DNA from: Nemertoderma westbladi | Lineage: Eukaryota; Xenacoelomorpha; Nemertodermatida; Nemertodermatidae | Assembly (NCBI GenBank): GCA_032718475.1 | Contig: JAUCBJ010008799.1 | Span: 100,145-164,144 of the forward strand | DNA length: 64,000 nucleotides | Reading direction: 5' to 3' | Part shown: piece by piece, positions 18,206-29,208 of the stretch | Position numbering within the stretch: the stretch's first letter is position 1 | Layout of the letters: each line of letters begins with the position of its first letter | Made by a program: the position numbers and the translations under genes | Notes under the pieces: model-generated | Databases searched by the model: none | What the model was told of the DNA's origin: nothing | Seen by the model: the letters and a program-made list of their open reading frames with translations, nothing else

Positions 18206-18461
18206 CAGTGCCGGATTAACCTTAAGGCATATAAGGCACGTGCCTTTGGGCCAGCCGAAAATACGGGCCATTTTTTATCAACGAGTCATTCCTATGAAAA
18301 AAATATTTTCTAAAATTTGTAGAAAGCAGAGCAAGAAAGTGCATCTTTCGACTACATTCGATCCCTAAATTTGTGATAGAAAGTGAAAATTCTAGCTCAG
18401 TCGAGGAGTCAGGTGCTGTGTTATTAGTTCGAGACCTGATGGCAGGGAAATAATAATACAT
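18206..18461 (-). mobile_element. possible hAT transposon end
   Basis: The plus strand begins CAGTGCCGGATTAACC after a G run. It resembles the CAG-type terminal inverted repeat of some animal hAT elements as I remember them. A minus-strand frame just inside (LSITNLGIECSRKM and on) weakly resembles the C-terminal dimerisation region of hAT transposases. The other end is not seen; the L1-like element may have interrupted it. Tentative. Confidence 0.3.
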
Positions 18462-18660
18462 TGGTAGTAAAACTTTAAAGAGCTAATTATGAACAATGGA
18501 GAATTTAATTGAATTTTTTTCAATTTAATTTTAATTATTTGTCGTCAATAACATAATATTGCTGATATTTATGACTCTCTGTATAAAAGAGCTTCCGGTA
18601 ATTCTGTCGGGAATCGAAAACGTAAACTCGCCGAACGGTTCTAAAAAGGTAGTAACAAAA

Positions 18661-20085
18661 ATGACACACTCAGCAAAAAAAAATAAGCAGAAAAATAAAA
18701 GTGAAAAGGAAACTAAAGGCGGCAGTGGCCCTTTGGGTGCCTTCTTCCTCCCTTCCCATCCGACAACGAATGCGAGTGACACGGAACAAGAAGTCTCCGA
18801 GCCACAACTCAAAAACGATAGCGTCGAGGGAATCTCCACCCCGTTAGCGAATGTCGAGCACAATAAGGTCTTTGGAGAGGATGCGATTTCCCCCCCCGAC
18901 AGTGCCGATGGGCTGAGCGAGCCTATAAACCCCCCCTATACAAACCCCGCTAGTCTCGACAAACAACTATCGAGCGAGGAATCTCTTGAATCTCTAATTA
19001 GGAATTTGGGTACCCAAATGAACACCCAGACGAACACGCTTCGAGGTGACATGAAACTTCAGGCTTCCGAAATTAAGGAACAGATAGTGACCCTAAAAAA
19101 GGAATTTCGAAAAGAAATCAATGAGGTTATAGAGTCTGTCGACTTCAACAGCAATTCAATTCAGGAGACAAACGAAGCACTCGCTTCCTCAATTCAACAC
19201 AATCAAGCCGAGAATCGGGAAACTAGAAGACAAATTCTATCCAACGAGGTTAGGTTCTGTAAATGGAACTTAATAATATTCGGAGTCGAAGGAAACCAAA
19301 GAGAAAGTCACGAAAAATCAAAAGCGTCACTCGCGCGTTTAGCTGAAAGACTCGAACTTCCTCTTCCCATTGTCGCCAACTGTCACAGAATTTCCGGAAA
19401 GATAAACGCCCCACTATTCGTTCGTTTCATCCAGTTGGATGAGGTAATGGCGTGGTCACAAGCAATTGGTAATAAGAAAATCTCTCTGATTAATAACACA
19501 CAAGTTACAGCAACCCGTGATCTCCCCAAGTGCCTCCTTCCTCTACGAAAGGAACTAGTACAAATGCGAAAAAATTTGGATCCGGATCAACGCAAAGAAA
19601 CAAAAATTCACATCAACGAGAACTTTTACCCTTTTGTTTTCCTAAAAAAATCGGATGGCTCAATGCTCTCTCCACAGATGGATCCCAAGCTTCCAACAAT
19701 CCCTGCAGCCATAAAGATACCGCATCAAATAAGTAATGAACGCATGGAATGGCTCAACATCCCAAAATCCAACGAGGTAGATCAATCGGTTCGACAAAAG
19801 GTTCCACAGATCCCGAGCTCAGTACCACATGAAGGCGACGACATTCACGGAGAAAGTGAAGGTTTCGCAGGGAGTCGAGAAAGACAACGGGGTCTCGGCC
19901 GTTCCCGTGATGGCTCCCAAAGCCAATATCAGAGACAGCACGCACCGCGCGGACGAGGGTTACAATCCTCTGATTGGGGATACAATCCTCACGATGGTAA
20001 TAGATACTATCGAGGTGGTTATAGTAGCGACCATAACGGATGCATGAATGGAAGGGATGGTGGCTACTACAGTAGTTTATATTAA
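18661..20085 (+). CDS. LINE ORF1, L1-type RNA chaperone
   Basis: 474 codons from the ATG at 18661 (MTHSAKKNKQKN). An in-frame reading extends upstream to 18559, but the Lys-rich N-terminus fits this start. Order: basic N-terminus, Ser/Pro-rich linker, coiled coil (about residues 95-190 with heptad-like Leu/Ile spacing), an RRM-like core beginning KWNLIIFGVEGN, a C-terminal domain ending near the FYPFVFLKK segment, then a Gly/Arg/Tyr-rich tail (GGYSSDHNG and similar). By family knowledge it trimerises and coats the LINE RNA. Intact here. The downstream RT frame belongs to the same element. Confidence 0.78.
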   Translation: MTHSAKKNKQKNKSEKETKGGSGPLGAFFLPSHPTTNASDTEQEVSEPQLKNDSVEGISTPLANVEHNKVFGEDAISPPDSADGLSEPINPPYTNPASLDKQLSSEESLESLIRNLGTQMNTQTNTLRGDMKLQASEIKEQIVTLKKEFRKEINEVIESVDFNSNSIQETNEALASSIQHNQAENRETRRQILSNEVRFCKWNLIIFGVEGNQRESHEKSKASLARLAERLELPLPIVANCHRISGKINAPLFVRFIQLDEVMAWSQAIGNKKISLINNTQVTATRDLPKCLLPLRKELVQMRKNLDPDQRKETKIHINENFYPFVFLKKSDGSMLSPQMDPKLPTIPAAIKIPHQISNERMEWLNIPKSNEVDQSVRQKVPQIPSSVPHEGDDIHGESEGFAGSRERQRGLGRSRDGSQSQYQRQHAPRGRGLQSSDWGYNPHDGNRYYRGGYSSDHNGCMNGRDGGYYSSLY

Positions 20086-20927
20086 ATTCGAGTAGGTCAA
20101 CCCCTTGATACTCATTTAAGAATATTCCCATTTAGATTGGTCTAAATTACCGAATTTACAAATACTTTTGAAATAGGTTAATGGACTAATCTCATTGTTA
20201 GATTTAGCAGCCGAAGGTAGAATACATAAATCTGATGCAGAATCCAAGTACGAACTGGCTTTTTATGCACTGGCAAATGGCAGGCCTCAGTTATTTTTCA
20301 GTTATTTTCTTTCCGTTTTTGTATTTAGTCAGAGTTGCTGTTTTTGTGATTTATTCCATTTTTGTTTTTTTTTGTTTCACATTGCGAAAGAATACTGTGC
20401 GACTGTTTGTGTGGAAATAATCCTGCCAAAGGCATTATTAATTTTGTCGGCAGCGAACTGGTTGAACTCCATTATGATTATAGTGGACAAATACAGCTCG
20501 ATTTCTGCATTTCCTCTTATTTTTTTATTGAACTTCCTTATTGTATTAGTATTAAATTTAAATTTTTTTTTTTGCTATGCCATAAAAATACTCCTCCATC
20601 TCTCCACAATAATTGTTATATCGCTATACTCAAAAATCAATATGAATTTTCAGTACAGCAGCAGCGCCATAAATGTTTTTGATGTGAAGTTTGCATTCGA
20701 CCCAAGTGTCTACGTCCCTTTATTTGTACATGTACACTATTTTTTTATCCTTTTTTTCATGCAGGGTTTTAATATTAAACTATCAGCAATAGATTTCGAA
20801 ACAGCAGAAAATGATGGCAATATTTTCCTACACCAGCAATTTAAGTATCGAAATGTTCAACGAATTACTCAAAGAATTATCCAATTTTTTTTTTCCTTTA
20901 AAAGATATGAACTAATACAAACTCATT
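20086..20927 (+). other. inter-ORF spacer of the LINE
   Basis: 842 bp, T-rich on the plus strand. It contains a 250-codon hydrophobic frame (20195-20947) produced by poly-T/TTT-rich composition, with Phe/Ile/Leu runs and no motif; I do not count it as a gene. The length is unusual for an L1-type spacer, and it might carry an internal start or reinitiation signal for ORF2. Confidence 0.55.
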
Positions 20928-23900
20928 ATGGCGAATACTCCTATTAATATTGTATCTCTAAATTGTAGAGGGTTACAAAAAAATATCAAAAGAAAGGTTG
21001 TCTTTGACAAACTGACTGCCAACAATTTTGATATCTGCCTGCTCCAAGAAACTCACAGCTCCGACTCAGACTGCGAAGCCTGGTCGAAGCAGTGGAAGGG
21101 CCATACCGTTTTTACCAAAAAAAGTTCACAAAGTGTTGGGGTAGCGATCCTTTTTAACGAAAATTTACAATATAAAATAATTAAAAAAATCGTTGACCCT
21201 TCAGGAAGATTCATTATTCTAGATGTCGATATAAATAGTACAATTCTGACCCTTGTAAATATTTATAACTTTAATATTGATTCTAGTGTTCTGATTAAAC
21301 AAATAAAAAACGAAATGTTAAACTGTTTCGAAAGTGTAAACGTTATATGGGCGGGAGATTTCAACTGCGTCTTAGACATCACCAAGGACAAATTCGGTGG
21401 AGCTCCAAAGACAAATGAAAAAGTACGTTGTGAGGTCTTAGAAACTATGGAAAATATTAATTTAATCGATATATATCGGTCACTGCACCCAAATGGTATT
21501 TCCTTTTCACATAGACAAAAAGTATTCCAAGGATGGGTACGTACACGAAAAGATTTTTTTCTCGTTTCAAGTTCGATTGCATCTGTCACTAGTAAATGCG
21601 GATCAGTATCCGGATTTTACAGTGACCATTCGGCGGTTTTTTTACAATTCGAAATACCAAATAACTGGACAAACAGGAAAAAGGGACCCGGGTTCTGGAA
21701 ACACAATAATTCTTTACTAACTGATGAAGATTACATATGCCTTGTCAAAACAACCATCTCGGATACAGTGACCGAATATAAAGATAATATAAACCCACAT
21801 TTAAGGTGGGAAATGATAAAGTTAAATGTTCGAACAAAGGCTATAAGCTATGGCATTAACAAAAATAAGGAAAAGCACAAAAAACGAAATAGGTTAGAAA
21901 TTGAGATCGAAAATTTTCACAGAAGAGAAAAATTTCTTTCAAACAGCGAAATGCAATCATATCAAAATGCTCAAAATAACCTTATTAAATTAGAAGAAAA
22001 CGAGGCCCAAGCCTCAATGTTTCGGGCAAAATTACAAAATTATAATGCTGGAGAAAAACCAACGAAATTTTTTCTCAATTTAGAAAAAAGTAAATCAAAA
22101 AATAATACTATTCATAGACTTAAAACGAAAAGGGGTGAAAGTGTAACATCTGACAAGGAAATTCTCAATGAAGCAGTACAATTTTATAGTGATTTATACC
22201 AGTCTAAAAAATTTAATCATTGTCCGATCCTCAGAGATGAACAATCGTCAGCATTTTTCACAAAATGTGCCAACTTACCAAAACTTGATGAAATGTCAAA
22301 AAATTTTCTAGACAAAAATATATCAGAGCTCGAATGTTTGACTGCCTTAAAGGAAATGTCAAATGGGAAAAGTCCTGGTGGTGACGGGTTCCCTACAGAA
22401 TTTTATAAATTTTTTTGGACAGACATAAAAAAATATGTATATGAAAGTTTCCTTTTCTCGTTTGAAGAACAATCTTTATCAGTATCACAGCGTCAAGGTA
22501 TCATGTCCCTTTTCCCAAAAAAGGACAAAATACCATCTTTAATAGAAAATCGCAGACCGATCACTCTACTAAATACCGACTATAAAATCTTGAGCAAAGC
22601 CCTAGCCTCTCGAATGAAAACCGTCTTGGTAGCGATAATAAATTCAGACCAAACGGGCTCTGTAAAAGGCCGTTACATTGGTGAAAATATAAGACGCATA
22701 ATCGACACAATGGATATTCTTGATAATAGTGAACAATCCGGCCTAGTTGTGATGGCCGATTTTCAAAAAGCATTTGATTCTGTAGAATGGGATTTCTTGG
22801 AACAGGCATTGAAACATTTCAATTTTCCAGACTCTTTTCTCACTTGGTTTGGCATTTTATATAACAACAATTTTAAGTTAGTGATTCAAAATAACGGTTA
22901 TTTATCAAAATCTTTTGTTGCTTCAAGAGGTGTTCGTCAAGGATGTCCGTTATCGGCATATTTGTTTGTATTAGCTGTTGAAATACTTGCTGGGGTAGTT
23001 AGGAATACACATGAAATTAAAGGACTGCAAATGGGGAACAGCAATAATATAATTTCACAGTATGTGGATGATACCAATTTTTTCCTACAAGCATCTGCCG
23101 AATCGCTTATGGCTCTAATGGAGATCCTAGGGGTTTTCGGAAATATTTCTGGCTTAAAGCTAAACAAATCCAAAACAGAGGTAACTTGGATTGGCTCCAT
23201 GAAAAACAGAGCCAGCAAGATCTGTCCACAGCTAAGGCTCAAGTGGTTAATTCCCGGAGAGCCTTTCAAAATCCTCGGGATTCTACTTTCTACAAATATT
23301 TCCTCCATTGAATGCTTAAATTTTCCTGACGCCTTGGAAAAGGCAAAAAAAATAGTAGAAATTTGGTCACGCCACAAACTCTCTTTATTGGGTCGGATAT
23401 GCATCGCAAAAACTTTGGTGCTCTCAAAATTTACATATTTATTTGCATGTCTTGAAAACCCATCAGTGAACATGCAAAAAAATATCTCAGACCTATTAGA
23501 CAAATTCATCTGGGCTGGAAAACCGCCAAAACTTAAAAAAGCAGTAATGATTAACTTATATGAAGTTGGTGGTGCACAAATCCCCGACTTAAGTACCTTC
23601 ATAGAAAGTCAAAAAGTTAAATGGATTCAAAAACTCATAGAAAATAGTCATTCGGTGTGGAAAACACTCGCCTGCACGCAACTCGGGGATAGTGTTGCCA
23701 AAAATTTAAAATGGTTTGTAAATTTACTTCCAGATGATATAAAAAATATCAAGGTGTGTAAAGGTAATTTCTGGTGCAACGTCTTAACTGTCTGGTGCCG
23801 AATAAATTATGCAGTCAGAAACGGCATTGACAATGATGATTTTGTTAACTATCAAACTATATGGTTAAACTCCAATATTAAAATTGATAGTAAACCACTT

Positions 23901-24755
23901 TTTCATCAACAATGGATTAATAAAGGTATTTTTTTTATCCATAACATCAGAAACCTCCAACAAAACAGATTTCTTTCCTTTATTGAATTACAAGAAAAAT
24001 TCAATGTTTCCAAAAAAGACCATTTTTTCTACATGAGTGTAGTGGACGCCATTAATACTCAGTTAAGAACTGCGCTCAAAAAACAGGTACTTGGAGCTTC
24101 TGCGCCACTCTCTATGAACATAATTAACAAAGGTCGACGATCAACAAATACGGCATACAAATTATTTATAGATCAAATTGGTGAAACAAACACAGTAGCA
24201 AGTCAAAAATGGTGCTTAGAGTTACACACTGATGTAGATAAAATTTTGTGGAACAAATTTTTTCAAATGGCCAAAACAAATTCACGTGAAGTGAAAATGT
24301 GGTCCTTTCAATTCAAGTTACTGCACCGTAGGTTACCCACAAATACTTTGCTATTTAAAATAGGCATTTCATCATCAAACCTTTGTTCTTTTTGTAAAAC
24401 ACTCGAGGAAACTTATTTACATCTTTTCTGGGAGTGTGAAACTGTGAAAAAATTAATTGATGAATTTAAATTGTGGTGGTTAAAAAACACAAAACAGTCA
24501 TTAATTCTTACAAAGCTTTCAATGTTGTTTGGGTACCACACAAAAGTGCCGCCAATCATTAATTGCCTCCTACAGTTACTAAGATACTATATTTATTGCG
24601 AAAAATTCCAAAATACTCCGGCTCTACAAATGTCTGTTTTTCTACATCATGTTCGAAAAAATTTCCTTTATGAAAACTACATCGCAGTTCAGGAATCAAA
24701 AATTTACATTTTCGAGCAAAAATGGAAGCTAATCAATGATTACTTTTTAAGATAA
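20928..24755 (+). CDS. LINE ORF2: endonuclease-reverse transcriptase
   Basis: 1275 codons, uninterrupted, starting at the ATG at 20928. Residues 1-235: AP endonuclease (VSLNCRGL, LLQETHSSD, IWAGDFNCVLD, FYSDHSAVFL). Central RT: RRPITLLNTDYKI, MADFQKAFDSVEW (about 607-620), RQGCPLSAYLF, and catalytic YVDDTNFF (about 711). C-terminus: cysteine-histidine motif CSFCKTLEETYLHLFWEC (about 1152-1170). The enzyme nicks target DNA and primes cDNA synthesis. The EN-RT-CCHC order and separate ORF1 place it in the L1/Tx1 group. All visible catalytic residues are present, so it could be a recent, potentially competent copy. Confidence 0.92.
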   Translation: MANTPINIVSLNCRGLQKNIKRKVVFDKLTANNFDICLLQETHSSDSDCEAWSKQWKGHTVFTKKSSQSVGVAILFNENLQYKIIKKIVDPSGRFIILDVDINSTILTLVNIYNFNIDSSVLIKQIKNEMLNCFESVNVIWAGDFNCVLDITKDKFGGAPKTNEKVRCEVLETMENINLIDIYRSLHPNGISFSHRQKVFQGWVRTRKDFFLVSSSIASVTSKCGSVSGFYSDHSAVFLQFEIPNNWTNRKKGPGFWKHNNSLLTDEDYICLVKTTISDTVTEYKDNINPHLRWEMIKLNVRTKAISYGINKNKEKHKKRNRLEIEIENFHRREKFLSNSEMQSYQNAQNNLIKLEENEAQASMFRAKLQNYNAGEKPTKFFLNLEKSKSKNNTIHRLKTKRGESVTSDKEILNEAVQFYSDLYQSKKFNHCPILRDEQSSAFFTKCANLPKLDEMSKNFLDKNISELECLTALKEMSNGKSPGGDGFPTEFYKFFWTDIKKYVYESFLFSFEEQSLSVSQRQGIMSLFPKKDKIPSLIENRRPITLLNTDYKILSKALASRMKTVLVAIINSDQTGSVKGRYIGENIRRIIDTMDILDNSEQSGLVVMADFQKAFDSVEWDFLEQALKHFNFPDSFLTWFGILYNNNFKLVIQNNGYLSKSFVASRGVRQGCPLSAYLFVLAVEILAGVVRNTHEIKGLQMGNSNNIISQYVDDTNFFLQASAESLMALMEILGVFGNISGLKLNKSKTEVTWIGSMKNRASKICPQLRLKWLIPGEPFKILGILLSTNISSIECLNFPDALEKAKKIVEIWSRHKLSLLGRICIAKTLVLSKFTYLFACLENPSVNMQKNISDLLDKFIWAGKPPKLKKAVMINLYEVGGAQIPDLSTFIESQKVKWIQKLIENSHSVWKTLACTQLGDSVAKNLKWFVNLLPDDIKNIKVCKGNFWCNVLTVWCRINYAVRNGIDNDDFVNYQTIWLNSNIKIDSKPLFHQQWINKGIFFIHNIRNLQQNRFLSFIELQEKFNVSKKDHFFYMSVVDAINTQLRTALKKQVLGASAPLSMNIINKGRRSTNTAYKLFIDQIGETNTVASQKWCLELHTDVDKILWNKFFQMAKTNSREVKMWSFQFKLLHRRLPTNTLLFKIGISSSNLCSFCKTLEETYLHLFWECETVKKLIDEFKLWWLKNTKQSLILTKLSMLFGYHTKVPPIINCLLQLLRYYIYCEKFQNTPALQMSVFLHHVRKNFLYENYIAVQESKIYIFEQKWKLINDYFLR

Positions 24756-25883
24756 AATCATCAAATCTATTGCTAGTATGTTTCGATTTGTAATAGTGCG
24801 GTTTTTTTTTTCCTTTATTTTTCTGGTTTTTCTATCCTGTTCTGCGGGATTCCGAGTCCCAATAATAGTGCATTATATTATATTATATGGTGAATTATTT
24901 TCCGTCATTATGTTTATCTTACCTGCGCTACTTAAGCATTCAATACGGTAGCTATTAAGAACCTATGATGTTCTGGTTTTGTTTTTTTTTTTATTTTTTT
25001 GTCATATCCATAAGGCGCTGCTGTAGGTTAAGTGCATTTATCCACACGGTAAAATATTGAAAAAAGTCATACCGGTACTTTTTTGTTACTTTTTGTGTAA
25101 TTGCTTGCTGATTGCTTGTTGTTTAAAAATTTGTTATCTGTCGATGCGAATTTGAATTTAATTTGGACAATATATATGGACTGGAGAAGAAAAAAAAAAA
25201 ATATATATATATTGCCCAGCAACTCATTTGTAGGGCGCGACTCTTCCCCAAGAGTTGCTGCGCAATCACCATTTTTTGAGATTCGCATATTTGTTTAAAT
25301 TCCGCGCCATGCTTAGATTTTTTAGCTATTGGAGCATTGTATGGCGATTTCGGTGCTGGTCGACGAAAAACAACATCGCTCTCATCTCTCCAAATTTTGG
25401 AGCAACTACAGAACCGTACTTTTGTGTCCTTCGCTCTATTTCACCAGTCATTTCGAAAAGTTTATCACTTATCACTATTGAGAGATCGAATTTATCGTCA
25501 CTTTCTTCGCGGCCTCCCTCACCGACCCCTGTCGCGTTGGGTGAACAACTGTATGTCTGTGCGTCCTGCTTTGTTGCGTAATTCAGAAAAATGTAGGTTC
25601 ATTGAATAATTTCAGGTGTAATGTTCTGTTACCCTGTGTTTTTCTGAGCTTATCAGTATTTTGAATAACTATATTCAGTAACTATACCGATTCTGAAATA
25701 GTAAATAATTTTCGCTACAGTGTTGCAGCCGACATGTTAATTGAAAGATACAATGTTTAATAACAGTCTCTAATATTTATTTATAATAATTTAATTTAAT
25801 AATATTCAGTATGCTGAATTCAGCATACAGCTACCGGTACTATACCGGACGCAATTCTTACCAATTCTAAAGTGAAAGTAAAT
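24756..25883. other. LINE 3' UTR and unassigned sequence
   Basis: To about 25010 this is T-rich 3' UTR of the LINE. From 25143 to 25290 nested inverted repeats occur: ATGCGAAT/ATTCGCAT outside, CAATATATAT-like arms, and CAGCAACTC/GAGTTGCTG inside at 25217-25225 and 25252-25260; a small MITE-like unit is possible. Short frames at 25255-25609 have no recognisable domain. Confidence 0.45.
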
Positions 25884-25888
25884 ACTAG

Positions 25889-26494
25889 TGTGAGCGGATT
25901 CAATTCCGCCCAGCACCCCATAAAGTTGGGAAGTGGCGCCTTTTAGCAATATTGGGGATACGAGGTTAATCCCAAATTAACCTCGTATCACACACCCAAT
26001 AAACGGGGACAACAAACCCTGAAGGGCCACACAAAGGGAGGTCAGAGGTTAAACCTCCGGGAGAGGAAAGTGACAACAGCGGGGGGGGGGGGGGGGGGGG
26101 AACACTCCCACAGAGGTGAGAGCCGAGAATTAGGTTATTGGCCAATCAGAGCCAGGAAATGCATCCGCTAGGTACAAGTGCCACAAGTAATGTAGCTAAC
26201 CAATATATATTACCGGTCAATATCCATCAGTAGTTCAGTTATCTCAGTCACACAGGGCAGTACGGTGACACTTTAACACCGTCACCGCCGTCACCAAGTA
26301 ATATCATCATATCACATAATACCGGTCAACTGTGCTATCTTTTATTTCAACTTATATCGTATTCTATATCATATTATCGAACGCATATTATTAACAATAT
26401 TGGAAGAACTATAACAACAATAAACTCTTTTCATTCGCACGGCGGGGACGCGTAAATAAACCAAATCCAGTCGGGATCCCCTGATCCCGTCACA
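25889..26494 (+). repeat. 5' LTR of BEL element 2
   Basis: 606 bp, repeated at 36046-36641. A GCGGA/TCCGC inverted repeat lies near its start and GGGATC/GATCCC near its end (26473-26488). A run of 20 G (26081-26100) is shorter (14) in the 3' copy. AATAAA at 26419-26424 is a candidate polyadenylation signal. The first bases after the LTR (GTGTTAAAG) show no tRNA primer site. Confidence 0.92.
26204..26240 (+). promoter_or_regulatory. candidate LTR core promoter
   Basis: TATATAT at 26204-26210 is followed about 30 bases later by TCAGTT (26235-26240), matching the metazoan initiator consensus. The same pair is present in the 3' LTR (about 36355-36391), and CAGTTCAGTTA-like words recur on the coding strand of the LTRs of elements 1 and 3. 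Assignment rests on motif spacing only. Confidence 0.5.
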
Positions 26495-26497
26495 GTG

Positions 26498-28764
26498 TTA
26501 AAGTCAAAGACAAAATTAGAGGGAGAGACGACACCGCCGTGGACCCCGGACGATACGAACGAAACGATCCGCGAGGCCGCGACGCGACGGTATCGACCCA
26601 CAACGCCGGACTCGCCAGAGAGGAACGAACTGGTAGCCCAGGCGGAGGGCGGCCGTCTACCAGAGCTGGAGGAAGAGTCGATGCACGACGGTGCACGACG
26701 TACCGATGTTGCTGGCCAGCCACAGGCCGAGGGCGACGGATGGCCCACCGGAACGGCGATGGTGGGGCCGCCGGTACGACGCCGAACCAGGAGGGGAGAA
26801 GGAGAGGTCGGCGACGAGGACGTCGGAGTCAGCGATCGGCTCTGACGGGCTTACAACGCCACGAAGAAACAGTTGAGGGAGGCCAGGGAAGGAGCGAAGG
26901 TGGACCAGGTAAAATTAGAGCAGCGACTAGGTGAGTCGAACAAACACTTTAAATACCTAGTTAGCTTCGGGCAGGGAGAACTAGCCAGTGAGAGAGCGAG
27001 GGGGGTCGCCACCGAACTATTTGAACTGTGGCGATCCGGGATTATGGAGCCCCAAATTGTGTAAATAGGGCCGTATTTAGTGGATGCCAGGGGGATTAAG
27101 TTAGTGGGTTGGGCAGACCCGCACGAGGGCGAATCCGAGATTAACCCCGAGGATTTGGTCTCGGCGGTTAGCGAGAACCCCAGAAAGCGGGGGAAAGTTA
27201 GCAGGACGGAGAGGCGACGGGAGTCCGTCACGACCGACAAGTCCGCTACATCCTCCGCAAAAGTAAGAAGGGTGTTAGAAATAGATCAGTCGTGCCAGTT
27301 GGATATGGTGGCGCTAGACCAAAAGGAATTGGAGAGGCAGTTGGAAGAGGGAACTGCGTTGTTGGAAAGAGAGAGAGAACTGGCGAGAGAGAATAAAGAG
27401 AGGGCTGAGAGGGTCGCGAGGAACTTTAGGGAATGTCAGAGGTAGAAATGAGGGAAGGAAAGGAGCGAGAAGAGCGAGAGGCGAAAGAGGCGAACAAACG
27501 CAAAGAGCGTGAGGCGGCGAGAGAGTCGAAAGAGGCGAGCGAACGTAAAGAGCGAGGGGCGAGAGAGGAGAGTGAGCATAGAGAGCGTGAAGCGAGAGAT
27601 GAGAGTGAGCGTAAAGAGCGTGAGGCGAGAGAGGAGAGTGGGCGTAAAGAGCGTGAGGCGAGGGAGGAGAGTGAGCGTAAAGAGCGTGAGGCGAGAGGTG
27701 CGACCGAGCGAAAAGAACGTGAGGCGAGACGACTTGAGAGGATTGCGAGAGAAGCGGAATTAGCTGAACGGAGTTTGCGAGAAGATAGGGAGAGAGAGAG
27801 AACGGGAAAGCGTGTGCGAGATGATATGCATGCCCGGCTGAGGGGGCTTATGCAATATCAGGCCAAACCAAAGCGCCGACTAGAACTGGCGCAGTTGGGG
27901 CTGTCAGAAAGTGAGGCTGGCTCGGGTAGTGGTTATGAGGAGCCAGAAGTTATGGAAACATTTGTTAATACCCCACTTACAGGGACTGGACGACAGACCC
28001 AAGACTGGTGTAACCGTACGGGCGGGGGGGGGGGGGGGGGGGGGGGTAATAATAATACGTTAGAGAACGTTAATATTAATAGTACCGTAGTGGATAACCC
28101 TAATCAAACTTTCATTGCAGGAAATAATATTTTGCCCGATAATAGTAATTTAAATCCGAACGACCCTAATTTAAATGTAGGAAATAATTCAAATAATCTA
28201 GATTCGAATATACAAAATAATTCCAATAATTTAAATTTAAATACGCAAATTAATCTAAATAATAATCTTAATTCGGACGAACAAAATAATCCGAATTCAG
28301 AAAACAATTCTAATAATTTAAATAATTTGGAAAATAATATTAATAATGGTGCTATTAATGTAAACGTGGCAGAGGTAGGTGGTCCGACCAGCGGGGGCCT
28401 GGTAGGCCACATAGCTAGTGTGCAGTGTGTAGAACCATTTAAATTCGATGGAAGTAGGCCGGAGGAATACCTGCAGTTTTGGCGCATGTATAGCAATGAA
28501 ATATTGACGAAGAATTTGACGCAGGCGGAGTGCCTAAAATATCTACAGGTGTATACAGTAGGCCCAGCATACGACATCGTGAGGCAGTACCAGGGCATCG
28601 AGGGCGGCTTCACGACAGCATGTCAGGTGCTAGACAGGGAGTACGGGCACCCGGCCAAGATCATCCGGCAAACCCTGAGAGGTATAACATCGGGTGGCCT
28701 ACAGGATAATCCCGTTAGCATAAAGACATTTGCGAACAAAGTCGAGAAGCGCTTATCATGTTAA
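26498..28764 (+). pseudogene. N-terminal Gag of BEL element 2, decayed
   Basis: Homologous to 14016-11785 of element 1, but the start codon seen in elements 1 and 3 is gone. In-frame stops occur at about 26843 (CGA to TGA) and 27062 (TAC to TAA), with frameshifts near 27435 and 28750. The segment still shows the coiled coil of 12-residue KEREAREESERK repeats (27580-27730), a poly-Gly stretch from 23 G (28024-28046), the Asn-rich stretch (28050-28370) and one LVGH unit. It then joins abruptly to the DUF1759-like domain (VEPFKFDGSRPEEYL at about 28430) through an internal deletion. Confidence 0.8.
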
Positions 28765-29208
28765 AGACGCTAGACGCGCCATACGAACTCAACGCATCTA
28801 ATAACATCACCACGATAGCGCAGGGACTGCCGACCTGGCTGCACAACAAGTGGAGGAAGATCGCTTTCTCCACCCGAGAGAAGAAGGGTGCGGAACCGGG
28901 CCTAGAAGAAATGTCGAGCTTCCTGAACTACGAAGCCAAACTGATAACAGACCCAGTCTATAGCGAGGATAGCCTGGGAAAGGGGCCAAAGACCGAATAC
29001 AACAGGCCGAAACCAGAACACAACACGGCGAATGCATTGCCAAAGCTCAGACAATCGCTGCCATACGCGGCGACGCAGGGGACTGCTAGTCCACATGTAG
29101 CCGGGGGTAGGACTACACCATGGAGCGGACAGGGGAAAAATAACAACACAAATAAACATAACCCCAACACGCCCAGTAGGCCGAACCCAAACAATAAGAA
29201 CAGTAGGA
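28758..29208 (+). pseudogene. Gag DUF1759-like C-terminal segment
   Basis: Continues the Gag domain after a one-base frameshift near 28750 (LKTLDAPYELNASNNITT onward), up to the Asn/Pro-rich linker NKHNPNTPSRPNPNN. It is cut at about 29208 by the foreign insertion and resumes at about 29964. In the plus frame the insertion adds an unrelated tail and a stop at 29418. Confidence 0.8.

Larger units (their letters stand above)
18559..24755 (+). mobile_element. L1/Tx1-like LINE, both ORFs open
   Basis: Two-ORF non-LTR element: ORF1 (18661-20085) and ORF2 (20928-24755), separated by an unusually long 842-bp AT-rich spacer. Both frames are uninterrupted, which is rare in this window. A TATAAAAG word at 18582-18589 lies 72 bases before the ORF1 ATG. 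The outer limits were not determined: no target duplication was found, and T-rich sequence continues to about 25010. Confidence 0.8.

Noticed and set aside
20195-20947. 250-codon frame between ORF1 and ORF2 of the L1-like LINE
   Set aside because: Hydrophobic runs follow directly from T-rich DNA. It overlaps the ORF2 start and has no motif.
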